Source of the DNA: Rhynchopus sp. YZ270_cl-10
Taxonomy: Eukaryota; Euglenozoa; Diplonemea; Diplonemida; Diplonemidae
Length of the DNA stretch: 64,000 nucleotides
NCBI GenBank assembly: GCA_964035575.1
Contig: OZ037863.1
Location: 40,001 to 104,000, forward strand
Reading direction: 5' to 3'
A model generated the notes under the pieces. It worked only from the letters and a program-made list of their open reading frames with translations, did no database searches and was not told the DNA's origin. Shown here in pieces: positions 35,013-45,900 of this stretch. How positions within the stretch are numbered: the first letter of the stretch is position 1; every line of letters begins with the position of its first letter. The position numbers and the translations under genes were made by a program.

Positions 35013-36482
35013 CTACGGGCGATCGAAGATCTTTTCCTTGTAGTAGCTGGCGTCCAGCCACTCAGGCGCGGCAAGGTTCAACTCTGCCTGAATGACTTTC
35101 TCGACCAGCTCAAGACCACCAACAGCCCACCCGAGCTGGTTGTACAGGCCGAAGTCCACATTGGCAAGGAACACGTCATGCTCTGCATTCGGGCGTCTTA
35201 CCTCCTTCATCCTCTCGATGTCGTCGTTGCACGTCTTCAGGTAACCAACAGCACCGACGTGTGCCTCTTCGTTGGTGTACGTTCCCATGGCCATGGATTC
35301 GGGTAGCTCGATGAGCATGGGGTCAACGCCAAGGGCAGCAAAGTCCTCCTTGTGGTACTCCATGAGCTCCAAGTGGATCTGCAGAAGCATCCAGGACTCC
35401 TTGCTATCGCGTGTGACCACACTCAGGGCCTCTTTTGTTGGGCGGAACTGGTACTTGGACCATTCTTCTGTTGCCTCTTCTGCACTGGGGTCGTAGAACG
35501 CAAGAAGGGCACCTGTGCACTTCCCGAATGGGACTGGGTCATTGGCAAAGATGTCTTTCCCATCGGCTCCTTCTCCGACGACGCAACGCACAGGACCATC
35601 ATGGTAGCGTCCTGAGAGTGGGAGGGATTCGTTCTTGTCACCAAAGAGACCCTGCATCTTGCCGAGCTTACTGTACCACCACGCATCTTTGTACACGACG
35701 TACGTCTTCGCAAGTCCCTCGTAAGAAGACTCGTCGATGCACTGCTGCAGTCCTTCTTTGATGCTGTTGCTTCCCACAACGCTGTCCTTCGGGAACTTCT
35801 TGAAGACCGGCAGAGGTGTGTTCAACATTGTGACTCCGGAGTGCACAACGTGGGTGACACCAGCACGCTCCACAACGAGATTCACAGACTTCGTGGTCTC
35901 CCCTTCTACTTTCCTCACATCCGTCACTTTGACCCCAAAAAAGATCTGTGCCCCCTTCGACTTGAGCTGTCCCAGCATAATCTCCATTGCGAGGGCGTAC
36001 TGAGAGTTGCCGTACGCATCCGTCACCTTGTGGCACGTGACCCCTTCGCAGCCGTCACCATCGCAGAGGTAGTCGTAGCACTGTGTGGGAAGCAGGAGCT
36101 TCTTTGTGATCAAATCGTAAGGAAGCAGGTCTGTGTCTTTTGCGCGGTAGCCGCCCACATCGAGGGGGACGTGCAGGCCTTTGATGCCTTCGCGCACGGT
36201 GTAGATCCTTCCACCCAGACGTCCGTTCATCTCGAAGATGCATATCTTCTTCGGGTCGTACTCGCCCAGCTCGATCCCAAGACGCCACGCAAAGTAGATA
36301 CCCGAGAAGCCTGCGCCAGCGACCCCTACATCACAGTGGTCCGGAAGCTCTGCTGCTGCGGAATGCTCTTCGTGGTCACTGGTCAGAACACCCTCCCTTC
36401 CAAGGCGAGTGTGAAACTCTGGATATTGCTCTTCTGCGTGAGGCGAAGCAAGAACAGACAGCAACAACAGCACTGCGCTCAT
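35013..36482 (-). CDS. Secreted flavin amine-oxidase-like protein
   Basis: A 489-residue single-exon protein starting MSAVLLLLSVLASPHA, a hydrophobic signal peptide, so it is probably secreted or enters the secretory pathway. A Rossmann FAD-binding motif follows (VGVAGAGFSGIYFAW), then an acidic residue after the second strand (IFEMNGRLGGRIYTV), which is the GG-type FAD motif of the flavin amine oxidase family. Near the C-terminus VFLANVDFGLYNQLGWAVGG matches the position of the family's C-terminal FAD-contacting segment. The family oxidises amines, amino acids or other reduced carbon groups with FAD and releases hydrogen peroxide when oxygen is the acceptor. The substrate cannot be read from the sequence. 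The start is the first ATG (36482), which gives the signal peptide. Confidence 0.85.
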   Translation of the reverse strand: MSAVLLLLSVLASPHAEEQYPEFHTRLGREGVLTSDHEEHSAAAELPDHCDVGVAGAGFSGIYFAWRLGIELGEYDPKKICIFEMNGRLGGRIYTVREGIKGLHVPLDVGGYRAKDTDLLPYDLITKKLLLPTQCYDYLCDGDGCEGVTCHKVTDAYGNSQYALAMEIMLGQLKSKGAQIFFGVKVTDVRKVEGETTKSVNLVVERAGVTHVVHSGVTMLNTPLPVFKKFPKDSVVGSNSIKEGLQQCIDESSYEGLAKTYVVYKDAWWYSKLGKMQGLFGDKNESLPLSGRYHDGPVRCVVGEGADGKDIFANDPVPFGKCTGALLAFYDPSAEEATEEWSKYQFRPTKEALSVVTRDSKESWMLLQIHLELMEYHKEDFAALGVDPMLIELPESMAMGTYTNEEAHVGAVGYLKTCNDDIERMKEVRRPNAEHDVFLANVDFGLYNQLGWAVGGLELVEKVIQAELNLAAPEWLDASYYKEKIFDRP

Positions 36483-38239
36483 GTTTTGAAAACTTGGTTG
36501 CAAATATGAAAAATCACTGCGGGGGTGTGGGGAAGGTGATTCGGAACCTTGAGATGCTTACTCAGAGTACCTTTTCTTTGGGTGTGAGGTTCTCATCAAA
36601 GTTAAAGCTTCAACCAAAAAGTACTGGAGAGAGGTCATGAAGGGATGAAAACATCAGGGGTGGCTTTTTTTCCTCTACAACGACAGTACAAAAAATACTC
36701 CATTTTCGTCTGTGACTCTTTTCTATCAGAAACTTTGAGAATGGCGCAACCTGCGCAAAGCAAAAGCACCATTCTTCATTTTACCCTTCCCCTTTTGTGC
36801 CGATATCCGATGAACAGTGTTGCATATTGCCCCTTGTATGCCGCAGGGGGTTTTCGTCTGTCAAAATATGTCAAAATAGGGTCAGAATGTATGCCGTTAT
36901 GCTGTTGTTCACCCTGTTACATATGCGGGTTTGCAGGGAGGGCACTCCTCACGTCGTGAGGACAATTTGCTTCAATCTACTTTCAACTTTCAGGCGAAAC
37001 AGAAAGAATTTTGAGGGAAAGAAGAAACTTTGATAGAAATAGTAGACACAATAAAATAACTAAAGAAGCGTACGATGAACCTAAGCCTCTCCCGTTCACA
37101 AGCCCCAAAAAGAAAAAAACTACTCCAGTTATCAAATTGTTTCCTTCATTGTGAACCAACTGCTGAAGGAGGATGGATGACAAAACAAAATACAGAACAG
37201 AGGCCTTCACACCTTTTGTTCACACAGCAGAGGGTTGATTGAGGGAGATGTTGGCGTTGGGTATTTCGCAGGTTTAAGACAGCGAGGCGACACTCGGGGG
37301 GGAAAAAAAGAAAAACAGGGAAAGACGAAACCAGCATCTTCATTACTATCGCTTAAATAAAAGTGAAGTTTGGCAGGAAGGACAAACCCTCTCCCGCTGT
37401 GGGAAAAAACTGAAATAAAAAAAAAACACAACCCGTGTCGCTTTTTTTGTCGCAGAACCAACCTGGTTCCGCCTCTAGCATAATGGGGGGTGGGGATCTA
37501 TCTATCTGGTAAGCATTGTGTGTTCAAACAAATCAAAAGGGACAAAAAAACGAACAAAAAAAGCAGCAACTGACATTTGAATTGAATCACATGATACAGC
37601 CTTCATGCGGCCCTCCGTTTCCAATTCTCAAATGGGTTTTTTGTTTGTGTCATCTAACCTGTGGAACAAGGTCGCAAAGAAAAGAGAAGAGCGTGGCCTT
37701 GAAAACCCCTGGCATCCACGCCAGTCTCCGCAGTAAAGGGATGTTCTCAAAAAAGCCAACACACTCATTGGCAAAAGAAGAAAAAAATGAAAAGTTTAGA
37801 ATATTGAGATGACCCTAAGCTTAGTCACCAAAAAAAACTCAAAAAAAGGGAGGAAGAAACAGAAAATTTAAGTGAGGAAAAGGTTTTCAAAGGCACCTAT
37901 CGCATCGGGAAACCCGGTTGCGTACAGTGTAGCGCATCATCTGGAGCGTGACTCTGCTGTCTGCACTGTACCAACGGTTTGCTGACCAATAAAGATACCA
38001 TTGACACACCTATGCGAAAACGTCGAGTCATTTACAAAACACAAACCCACAAAGAGTGCAACTGAAATAGAAACTTAACACTCATCACACGATAAAACCC
38101 ATGGGAGAGGTTGTGGTGAAACGCACACACCTCGACCTGTTTGGTGAGGAGTGGCTCTGCAGCGCGGTTCGTCTCTAGAACCGCAAAGTGTGTTCAAAAT
38201 GCTTCGTTTCTATTTCCTCCTTCATTTCATGAGGTGACA
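36483..38239. other. Intergenic region without a supported gene
   Basis: About 1.75 kb upstream of the amine-oxidase-like gene. It contains A-rich and T-rich stretches and short ORFs of up to about 104 codons on either strand. None has domain or codon evidence. A hairpin is noted separately at 37922-37971. Confidence 0.5.
37911..37978. other. Inverted repeat, possible structured RNA or cruciform
   Basis: GTACAGTG (37922-37929) and CACTGTAC (37964-37971) form a perfect 8-bp stem. An imperfect extension pairs GGTTGC with CAACGG-type bases, and the loop is 34 bases. It does not match a tRNA or other family I recognise. Confidence 0.3.
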
Positions 38240-39080
38240 TATGGGTCCGTCCGGAAACCCTCCTGGTAAGATTCATCCTTTTGGGGGTTTTTTGAGGTTT
38301 TTCTGCTCAAAACACCCAAACAACCCAATTTTTTGATACCCGCCATACACCTACCACCCCAGAGGGCATATTTTGTTCATTTATTTTGTTTATTTCCGCT
38401 CCCCCCCTTTTTACTTATATTTTTTTACGTATTTTTGGACATTTCATAAACGTGGCAATGACAGCAGTGAAGTTCACTTTTTTGTCGAGAAACACGGTAA
38501 GAATGGGTGCGACGCACACTTGGTGTCGTTTCGAACCATCTCTCTGATGATTCTTGTTGTCAGGAGATCCTTACCGTAGGGGTCATTGTCGGTGCCCTGC
38601 GCGAGCTTCCCCACACAGAGGCCTTTGTTATCTCATTCCCTCGTACTCATACGTATCAGTGCACCCTTCTTTCCATCAATCTCTTTTCTTCTGTGTACTG
38701 CTACCCGAGCAACAGTCGTGTCATTTCAGCGTGTACTCTGACATGGAGGGAACCTGTATTTACTATGGAGTCTCCACATCCAAGGTGACCCGCAAAGCAA
38801 AAGTCCCTGGCATTGATCCAGTAGATTTGACAGAGGTCAATGAAACCTTGTCAAGGCGGCATGGCAGGATTAAGAGAAAGAGAGAAGAGATCCAGAAGAA
38901 CGACAATAAAAGGCTGAAAATCTGATTAAAAAGCGAAAATATAGCCTCAGACCCCCCCAAAAACCTATTTTCATATCAGAATATCACCTAGATGCACTTT
39001 TTGTGGGGGACATCATCAAAAAAACCCAAAAATACCCAAAAGGATGAATCTTACCAGAGGGGTTTCCGGACGAGTCCATA
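38240..39080. mobile_element. Inverted-repeat-bounded element, possible DNA transposon or MITE
   Basis: The left arm (about 38240-38287) and the reverse complement of the right arm (about 39033-39080) both read TATGG..CGTCCGGAAACCC..CTGGTAAGATTCATCCTTTTGGG with a few mismatches, giving an imperfect terminal inverted repeat of about 47 bp around ~840 bp. The outermost bases are TA-rich, so a TA target duplication is possible but not provable. No known transposase motif is visible. The interior carries a possible small spliced gene. Confidence 0.6.
38458..38925 (+). CDS. Possible small three-exon gene inside the inverted-repeat element
   Basis: I infer exons 38458-38496, 38564-38658 and 38730-38925. 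They give a 109-residue protein that starts MTAVKFTFLSRNT, continues EILTVGVIVGALRELP, and ends in a very basic tail (SRRHGRIKRKREEIQK). Intron 1 runs from GTAAGA to TTGTCAG, intron 2 from GTGCAC through a pyrimidine-rich stretch to TTTCAG, and the phases join without a stop. The donors differ from the GTATG donors of the neighbouring genes. No domain is recognised. The basic tail could be nucleic-acid binding or nuclear-localising. It is the only plus-strand candidate in the gene-bearing half and could be spurious. Confidence 0.35.
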
Positions 39081-39140
39081 TATAAAAAAAGGACCCCCCT
39101 CACTGTGTACCTATTTGAGCGCACAACACAACCGAATGGC

Positions 39141-41235
39141 TTAAGGCAATGCGTACCTCCCCCGCCCGATCCCCGACGACCGCCGAGACTCCTGCTCCTT
39201 AAGGTGCAACACGACCTCACGCCCAGCGATGTCCAACTCCTTGCGCCGGACGTCCATCTCACGCTCCTCCAGCTCAAGGGCAGGATCCCTTGCAATGGGG
39301 AACGCCCTGCCTCGCGTCCTCGACATTACATCGGGACGCAAACGTGAAATCGAAAACTGCTGGTCCTCTGGCGGCACCTCAATAGTCCTGTGCATGGAGG
39401 GTACAGACAGCCCTGCCGTCGGGTGTGGGTAGAACGGCTGTGGTGACGCAGGCAGTGGGGAGAACGCGAACCCAGGGGCAGCCAGGTCGCTGTCGAAGAC
39501 CCTTTCGTGCGGGCTTGCGCCGAACACAGTGGTCGCACTGTGCGCGGGTGGCGGCGGCAGCTTCGGCGGCAGTGGCGGCTCTGCAGGCAGGACAGGTTCT
39601 ACGGGCTCAAGGGGTGGCGTGCTCGGACCTGTGTTGCTGCCAAGCAGGTACTCGAGGTTCACAAACGGGTTGCTCCTCTCAAGGTTGACATCAACCATGA
39701 ACAGACTGAACGCAGACGAAGACGCCATTTTTGCACGAAGCTCTGCCGTCATCATTGTCGAAAGATATCTGTTTTTGTTCGAAAAGGTTTTTGATAAACA
39801 AGAAAAAGAAACCATACCTATGAAGGAAGTCGTGAGCACAGGCAGGTGACAGCAGCATGATCACTGGCCCCGGGACACAAGAGACCTGGTTCAGGAGTTC
39901 GGACAGATTGTCGTTCTTGCTTTCTGGGGCCTTCCCGATGTGGGGGCGCGAGGCAAGGCTTGAGATGTCGAGGACGTAGCGGCCTGAGTTGAGCTGCTGC
40001 GTCTCTTGGAAGTCGGTCTCGTCCATGACGCTCTTGGTCACTTCGCGGAGCTGCTGGGCGAAGCGGGCCGGGGTAGGGTGCAGGTCCTCCTTTCCCTCCA
40101 CACTGCCGTACCGCGACACGTACACGCGATACTTCCCGTTCTCCAGAGTCAGCTTGCTGCGGGACGTGGTCTTCCCTGACTGCATCTGCCGCTTCTCGGG
40201 GAACTCGCACAGCATCGGTATGAGGTGCCCAATAGCCATCTGCACACCAGCAACACTTGGCCCTACCATCACGTGCTCTGCCTGGAACAGGTGTCGCAGG
40301 ACACGTGTCTCCGCCAGGCCCACCTCCGTGAGGCCGTCGTCGTGTGCAGCCATCTTCTCTTTGATCTGTGCGACTACGTTCTTCGCGATCTCCTTTGTCT
40401 CCGTCGTCAGGCCAGGGTTCTCGCCTGGCATCTCACCGGGAAGCTTCCAGATGAAAAGCTTTTTGTGGATATCTGGCGACGGCGACAGCGCAAACTGGCA
40501 CAACACCTGCGGCGGAGGTGGGAGGGATTTATCAACTGCCCACGTGACACGCAGGGGCACCTCCATGTTGATGGGTGCGAAGGTGTGGAACTGCTCGCCA
40601 CGCGCCTGCTTGGCGCGGTAGTACTCTTGCACGAAGCTCTGCATCGGCACAAACTCACCTGCGACCATCACAGGACTGTCCGTCTTGTTGTCTGGCGAAA
40701 TGAGATTGAGCTGGAGTGTGTCGGCCTCCGCCAATGTGCACATCAAGTAGCGCGACGTGCCCCACACGTAGGAACGTGCCCCGGCCGCTGGGTCGCGTGG
40801 TGCACAGAACGGCCAGTCATGGTCCTCGCCGATCTGCTGTCCCTTTGCACCTGCGTTGACACGCAGGCCGAGGGATTCGGGTATGCCTTGGCCGTCGCCT
40901 ACCTCGATGCGCTTCAGCATCACTGTGATCACCTGCTCGCCGAAGTTCGACATGAATTCGCGGTACTGCTCATTCGTTGGAGCCCCACCAGGTGCTTGCT
41001 GCTGCTGCTGTTGCTGTTGCTGCTGCTGCTGCTGTCGTTCACGCCCTTGCTTCCCCTGCTCTTGCGGTCCATCGCGCAGTAGTGGCTGCTGCTTCCCAGG
41101 GGAGTGGCCGCCACGTGGCTGTTCCTTGCTCTCGCTAGGCGAGTTAAAGTAGCACACAAACACAAGCACAACACAGATGATCAGCGCAAAGGCACTCACA
41201 GAGATGAACGCAATTTCCTCGGTACTCAGACCCAT
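39141..41235 (-). CDS. Single-pass membrane protein with Gln tract, two exons, unknown function
   Basis: Exons are 39818-41235 and 39141-39768, giving 681 residues. The N-terminus (MGLSTEEIAF) leads into one hydrophobic segment, about residues 9-30, with no cleavable signal. This suggests a type III or signal-anchored protein with the bulk in the cytosol. A tract of about 15 Gln lies near residues 69-83. A globular region of about 400 residues follows that I do not recognise, containing WPFCAPRDP, PLRVTWAVDKSLPPPP and YVLDISSLASRP. The second exon adds a Pro-rich segment (PAEPPLPPKLPPPP) and a charged, probably helical C-terminus (ELEEREMDVRRKELDIAG). The reading frame is continuous only across the 49-nt intron (phase 2 on both sides). 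Confidence 0.75.
39769..39817 (-). other. Spliceosomal intron, 49 nt
   Basis: On the minus strand the donor is CATAG|GTATGG and the acceptor is CAAAAACAG|ATATC. Splicing joins CAT-AG to A-TAT in frame. This is short for a spliceosomal intron. Confidence 0.7.
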
Positions 41236-42294
41236 CTTGCAACAGCTTAAATGGTAACTGCAAGATCAACGGCCCATCTCTGAGGGCAGGAACAGAACAG
41301 AACAAAGGCAGAGAGAAAAGAGAACACTCCGGGGAAGGGGTCGGGGCTGAATAAAAGTATGGGAGTGTCGAGACAGAGACAGAGAGAGAGAGGGTGCGTG
41401 AAGTTGAAAAAGGGTCGTGTTGGGGGGTAATTGAGGATCTATATCACGAGGCCTTCAAGTGCGTGGGGAGGGAATGAGCTAGAAACCGGAAGACAGCAAA
41501 CAATTAGGCAGTATAGTGTGCCCCATATAGGGGTCTGGGGTATTCCCTGGAAGGATCCGAGAAGGACCTTTTTTTTTTGCACTTTTTCAGGGCTTCCCGC
41601 AGGATCTGGGGTTTTGGCCTCCCAGGGGGACCAGCCAAAAAAAGGTGGAATTTTTTTTTTTTTTTCAATGATTTTAATTTGTGTGGTGTGTAGCATTAAC
41701 GCTGACGCTACGTTACGTTACGCGCCTTTACGCACTTTAAGTGGTCAAAAAAAATTTTCGACTTCGGCGAAAATGTCCCGGCAAACCGTTAAAACTGCTG
41801 CATTAACTCGCATATTGCATATCATCTCACGTTCCCCACCTTTGCGGAATAAGAAAAAATATGTCAGGTCGGTAGCGTGCAGACGTTTCCTCGTATAGAC
41901 ATCTACAAAAAGAAACGACAGTCATGGCAAAGGTTCCTGGCGAAGCCACGGTACGCAACATTTCAAAATACTGTGATTAAAATTGCACATTTTACAGCCA
42001 CACTATGTCATGGGTGGCTTGCAATCTTGCGCCGCAGGCGCACGGTACGCTACTTTTTTCTTTTGCCATGCTGCATGCTTCCTTTTCCTTCGGCGTTTGA
42101 CCAATTGAGTCGCGTTCTGGCTGTGACGGGGTCACTTTGCCCATGAGGCATACTCGTGGTTCTTTGCAACCGTTATTTTCTGCCTCTTCGGAGCCTGAGC
42201 CGATAACTGGGACTCCGCCGGTCGCTTTGCAAATTCCATTATGGAAATCTGTCTTGGTCCGGAGGACTTTTTTGGTGCCATCTTTTCCCCCTGT
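41236..42294. other. Intergenic region with dispersed inverted repeats
   Basis: The stretch includes a short GA-rich microsatellite near 41370-41395. At 41588-41603 is CAGGGCTTCCCGCAGG, whose near-perfect reverse complement CCTGTGGGAAGCCCTG lies at 42707-42722. Short ORFs have no domain or codon support. The two arms could be the ends of a ~1.1 kb insertion, but no target duplication is evident. Confidence 0.45.
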
Positions 42295-42527
42295 TACACG
42301 ACGGTGATGTAACGGGTGTTACAAGTGGAGTTACAAGTGAGTTACATGTAACTTTTGTTACATGTAACTCACTTGTAACTCACTTGTAACCCACCAGTTA
42401 CAACCTGATTTTGCCTGTAATTCATGTATCCCACTTGTAACTCACTTGTAACTCACTTGTAACGGTTTTTCACTTGTAACGTTACATGTAACTTCACTTG
42501 TAATGTACTGTACATCACCGTCGTGTA
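42295..42527. mobile_element. Foldback/MITE-like element with perfect 17-bp terminal inverted repeats
   Basis: TACACGACGGTGATGTA (42295-42311) and its exact reverse complement (42511-42527) bound a 233-bp element. The interior is made of many copies of CACTTGTAACT and its complement AGTTACATGTAAC and can fold into a long stem. There is no ORF. Size and structure match a miniature inverted-repeat or foldback element. No flanking target duplication is obvious. Confidence 0.7.
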
Positions 42528-42614
42528 GTTGCCTGTATTTGGATGCGCGGGGACGGGAGGGTGGGAAAAATTAAAAAAAATGTGGAAAATTCCTAATAGG
42601 CAGCCTCGGAACAC

Positions 42615-42722
42615 TCAAGGGCAGGCTGGTCCCCCCTGGTCCCCCCTGGTCCCCCCTTATTATTTTTATTTTCCCCCAGGGGGACCAGTGGTCCCCCCTG
42701 GTCCCCCCTGTGGGAAGCCCTG
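42615..42722. repeat. GGTCCCCCCT short tandem motif cluster
   Basis: Five or more copies of GGTCCCCCCT occur in two groups around an AT-rich centre and CCCCCAGGGGGACCAG. A related CCCAGGGGGACCAG lies at 41621-41634. Its function is unknown. Confidence 0.7.
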
Positions 42723-42902
42723 TTTTTGGGGAAATTGGAAAAATCAGGCCACGCAGATATTTTTTCCCTGAAGGGGAAAAGAGGACCCCCCCTCCCCAGA
42801 AATAACGTTTCTGTTGGAAACAGTTTCTATTATCTTTTTCAACCAGGATAAAAATCCCTTTCGGGGAGAGACACGAATTTCTGCAAACTCGTTTTTTCTC
42901 CT

Positions 42903-42908
42903 TTTATT
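42903..42908 (-). terminator. Possible polyadenylation signal for the Sec10 gene
   Basis: AATAAA on the minus strand lies about 30 bases past the Sec10 stop codon. The position fits a canonical poly(A) signal. The other genes in the window lack one at a comparable place, so the evidence is weak. Confidence 0.3.
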
Positions 42909-42936
42909 TTTCTGTCATTTTTAAAGTTTGTCCACC

Positions 42937-45900
42937 CTAAGTGGGCAACTTGCTTTTCAAATCTTTCCAGTCAGGTCGCATTTTGAGGAAGCTGTTCAGT
43001 TCGTCTGTTGAGAGGTCGGAAAGGGGGCTGACAGAGGTGAGGTCTTTCAAGCATGCAGGTGAGACGATGAAGAGGTTCGCTATGTCGCGGATCTGCTCGA
43101 ACGCTGCTGACTTTGGGTTGTTTGGGAGCGGCAGCATGGCACTGCAGTACTCGGCAACATCCCGCTTCAGGCGAAGCGCACCCTCCTCCGTCACCACAAA
43201 CGACTTGAGATGTGCCTTCAGCCCCACAAGCAGCAGCGTGCACAGCAGCTCCGACGCACTTTGCAACGTGCCCGGGCTCCCAGCAAGCCCGTCCACGACA
43301 CACGTGATCTGGCGCTTGAGGTACTGTGCGTATCTCTCGCACGCCGGTGTGATGGTGTGCACGACAGCCCCCATGCCTTCCTTCCTGTTCGGCTTGTAGT
43401 CGTCTTTGCGCTGGTGTTTTGCAAGGATCGTCAGCGCGTGTGTCGCGATGTAGCTCACAGCACAGCCGACGGTCGTGCCTAGCAGCGTCTCCACGCCCTC
43501 CACCTTCTTCTTGTTGCGTGCCGCAAGCTCCTGCTCGCGGTGTGGCGGCAGTGACTTCGCAAACTTGCTTTTGAGCACACCGTCCAGCATCTCGAGCATC
43601 GTCACTGCACAGGCCGTGGCATCCAGAGCGGACACGTGCAGCCCCGTAGCACGTCTGCTGCCACCCTGGCCATCCTCCGCCTCCTCCACAACAGACCTGC
43701 GCAACTCCTCCTGCAGCGGTGTCAGCGCACTGCGCACGTATGCAGTGACACGCTCGTAGACGTGGCGTGTGAGGGTCTCGTGGATCTTCTCTACCACACT
43801 TTGGCGTTTTTCCTCTGGGCACAGTGCGCTGTGGGAGGAGGTGTGCAGGAAAGAAGGTGAAGTTATTGATGCAGGCACCTCCGACTGACACACATACGAT
43901 GCCACCCCTTCGGGAAAAAAGAAACCTTATGGCTTGCCCGAACCGTAGCGAACGAGGAGGTGCACAACCGCTCGCCAGCCGGCGGCCCACCTTCCGCTGA
44001 AGAGTTCTGAGCTACGAATACTCCCGTTCGCTTCACCGAGAAACTTAAGATGTGGTTGAAAATGACATACTTGATCCGCTCGATAGCCTCCTCTGCCGCC
44101 TTGGTCCCCATCCGCACGTACACTGTGAGCGAGACACCGCCGCTGTTCTGCGTCTCTGTGTGTGAGGATGACGTGCGTGCTGCGTACGACTCGTAGCTCG
44201 TGCCGTCGCTCGCGTCGTCGTGGCGGTGCTGCGTGTCGACAGCAGACATGCCGCTTGGGTAGCACAGGAACGCGTCAAGGCTCATCGGCTCCGTGAGGAC
44301 GTAGGTCTTCACACACTGCGAAAAGATGGTGAGCACATGCCGCGTCATGCTCTCGGCCACCTCAGGCGCCGTCTGTGAGAGCAGCTGACACACCCGCACG
44401 GTCTCTCTGTGGCAGGCGTAGAGGCGCTTGCAGAACGCAGACAGGTCCTTGTGGATCACCTCGTTGGCCGCATGCGGGTCTGTCGGCATGTCTGCTGCGT
44501 ACTGGTGGAACTTCTCCGAGCGTGGCGAGATAGGTACGCCATGCTGCTGTGCGGCCCTGCGCTCGGCACCGACGTTCTCAAGCTTTTCCTCAAACGCTTT
44601 TGAGTTGGGGAAGGTGTGGAAGAGCTCTTGGATGCGACGTGCATTGGAGACAGACATCAGCGCGTCTGACATTGCGTTCTCCACCGCACGCTCGAGGTAG
44701 TCCTGCATGAACTTATCGATGATGCGCTTCAGCACACCGTGCGGGCTCCCGAATATGCCCCTCACCACTGGCGACTGTCGGGTCATGGTCTGCAGGAGAA
44801 GCTCCAAGAGCGTCACAAGCCTCTCAGGGACTTGGGCCGGCTTGGTTCCGAAAGCGTTCCCCGACATCGACAGCGGCGGTGCGATGGCGGGCACGGTCGC
44901 CAGCTCCTCGTCGAGAGAGAGGAAGACGCCCGAGACAAAGTTCTCAGCTGCGGTGTAACCCTTCCCGAGCTCCGTCATGAGCTCGATGACACACTTCATC
45001 TGTGCGAGGTACGTCATCTGCACACGCGCGGCAAGGCCCTCTACTACGTGCTGGCACTCCTCATCCAGCGGCGGCAGGGCTGTTGCTGCTCCCTTCACCT
45101 CCGCCACCACCGCAGTGCCACGCGGACTTGTTGCCAGCTGCTTCGGTGCCGCCTTGTCCTCCGTCAGACCCTTCAACAGTTCCTCGACATGCCGACTTGC
45201 TGCCACTGCCTCTGCCGTGCCCTGTGTCTCAGCCATGCTGCCCTCCAATGGCACGTCGGTGAGCCTCTGTGCTGCGGCATTTGGGCTGCTCACTGCAGGC
45301 ACAGGCACTGCGTCCGGTGCGAGTTTGTCGAGGACGTGGAGCAGTGCTGCTGCGGACACATCGTGCAGTGCGCCGAAGAGCTGGATGAGGTCCTTCCCAT
45401 GCGAGAGCAGGTCGAAGAGCAGCAGGTTCGAGAGGAACGCCTCGTAGTCGTAGATGTTCTGCACACCAGGGCGTGCCGCAGGCCAGTCCAGAATGAACAC
45501 CTTCAGACGCCCCACAGCGTCAACACACTTCGCCTCCGAGCTGTACCCCTCTATAGACGAGCTGAACACACCCAGGGCAAAGATCGTGGGCAAGGGGAAC
45601 ACGTGGATCTCTTCCTTGAGGCTCTCGAGCTCGGGTGGGTCTTCGTCGCAGATGTCGAGATCGTCGTCCTCGTCGTCGAGTGAGAGTGAGAGGCCCTCGA
45701 GGCTGCCCCTGCGCGAGGAGGCGGCTGTGTCGTGCAGCTTCTTCTGCAGGTGTTGCAGGCGGCGGGCAAACTCTGTCTTGCGTTGCGTCGAGTACGCGTC
45801 GCGCTGCTGCTGGCGAAGGCGGTCCAGCAGCGTGATGTACTTCTTCATGTCTGCAGCAGGCATCGTGTCGAACAAGTCGTAGTGCTCGATGAGCTCGCAG

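Noticed and set aside
36645-36959. 104-codon plus-strand ORF upstream of the amine-oxidase gene
   Set aside because: No domain, biased base composition or neighbour evidence supports it. It is typical of chance ORFs in AT-rich DNA.
37890-37990. tRNA-like gene at the hairpin near 37.9 kb
   Set aside because: I could not fit acceptor, D and T arms or a T-loop consensus, so only the hairpin is reported.
41431-41898. 155-codon plus-strand ORF in the Sec10/membrane-protein gap
   Set aside because: It contains homopolymer-encoded runs (FFFC, FFFFS) and overlaps inverted repeats. There is no coding signature.
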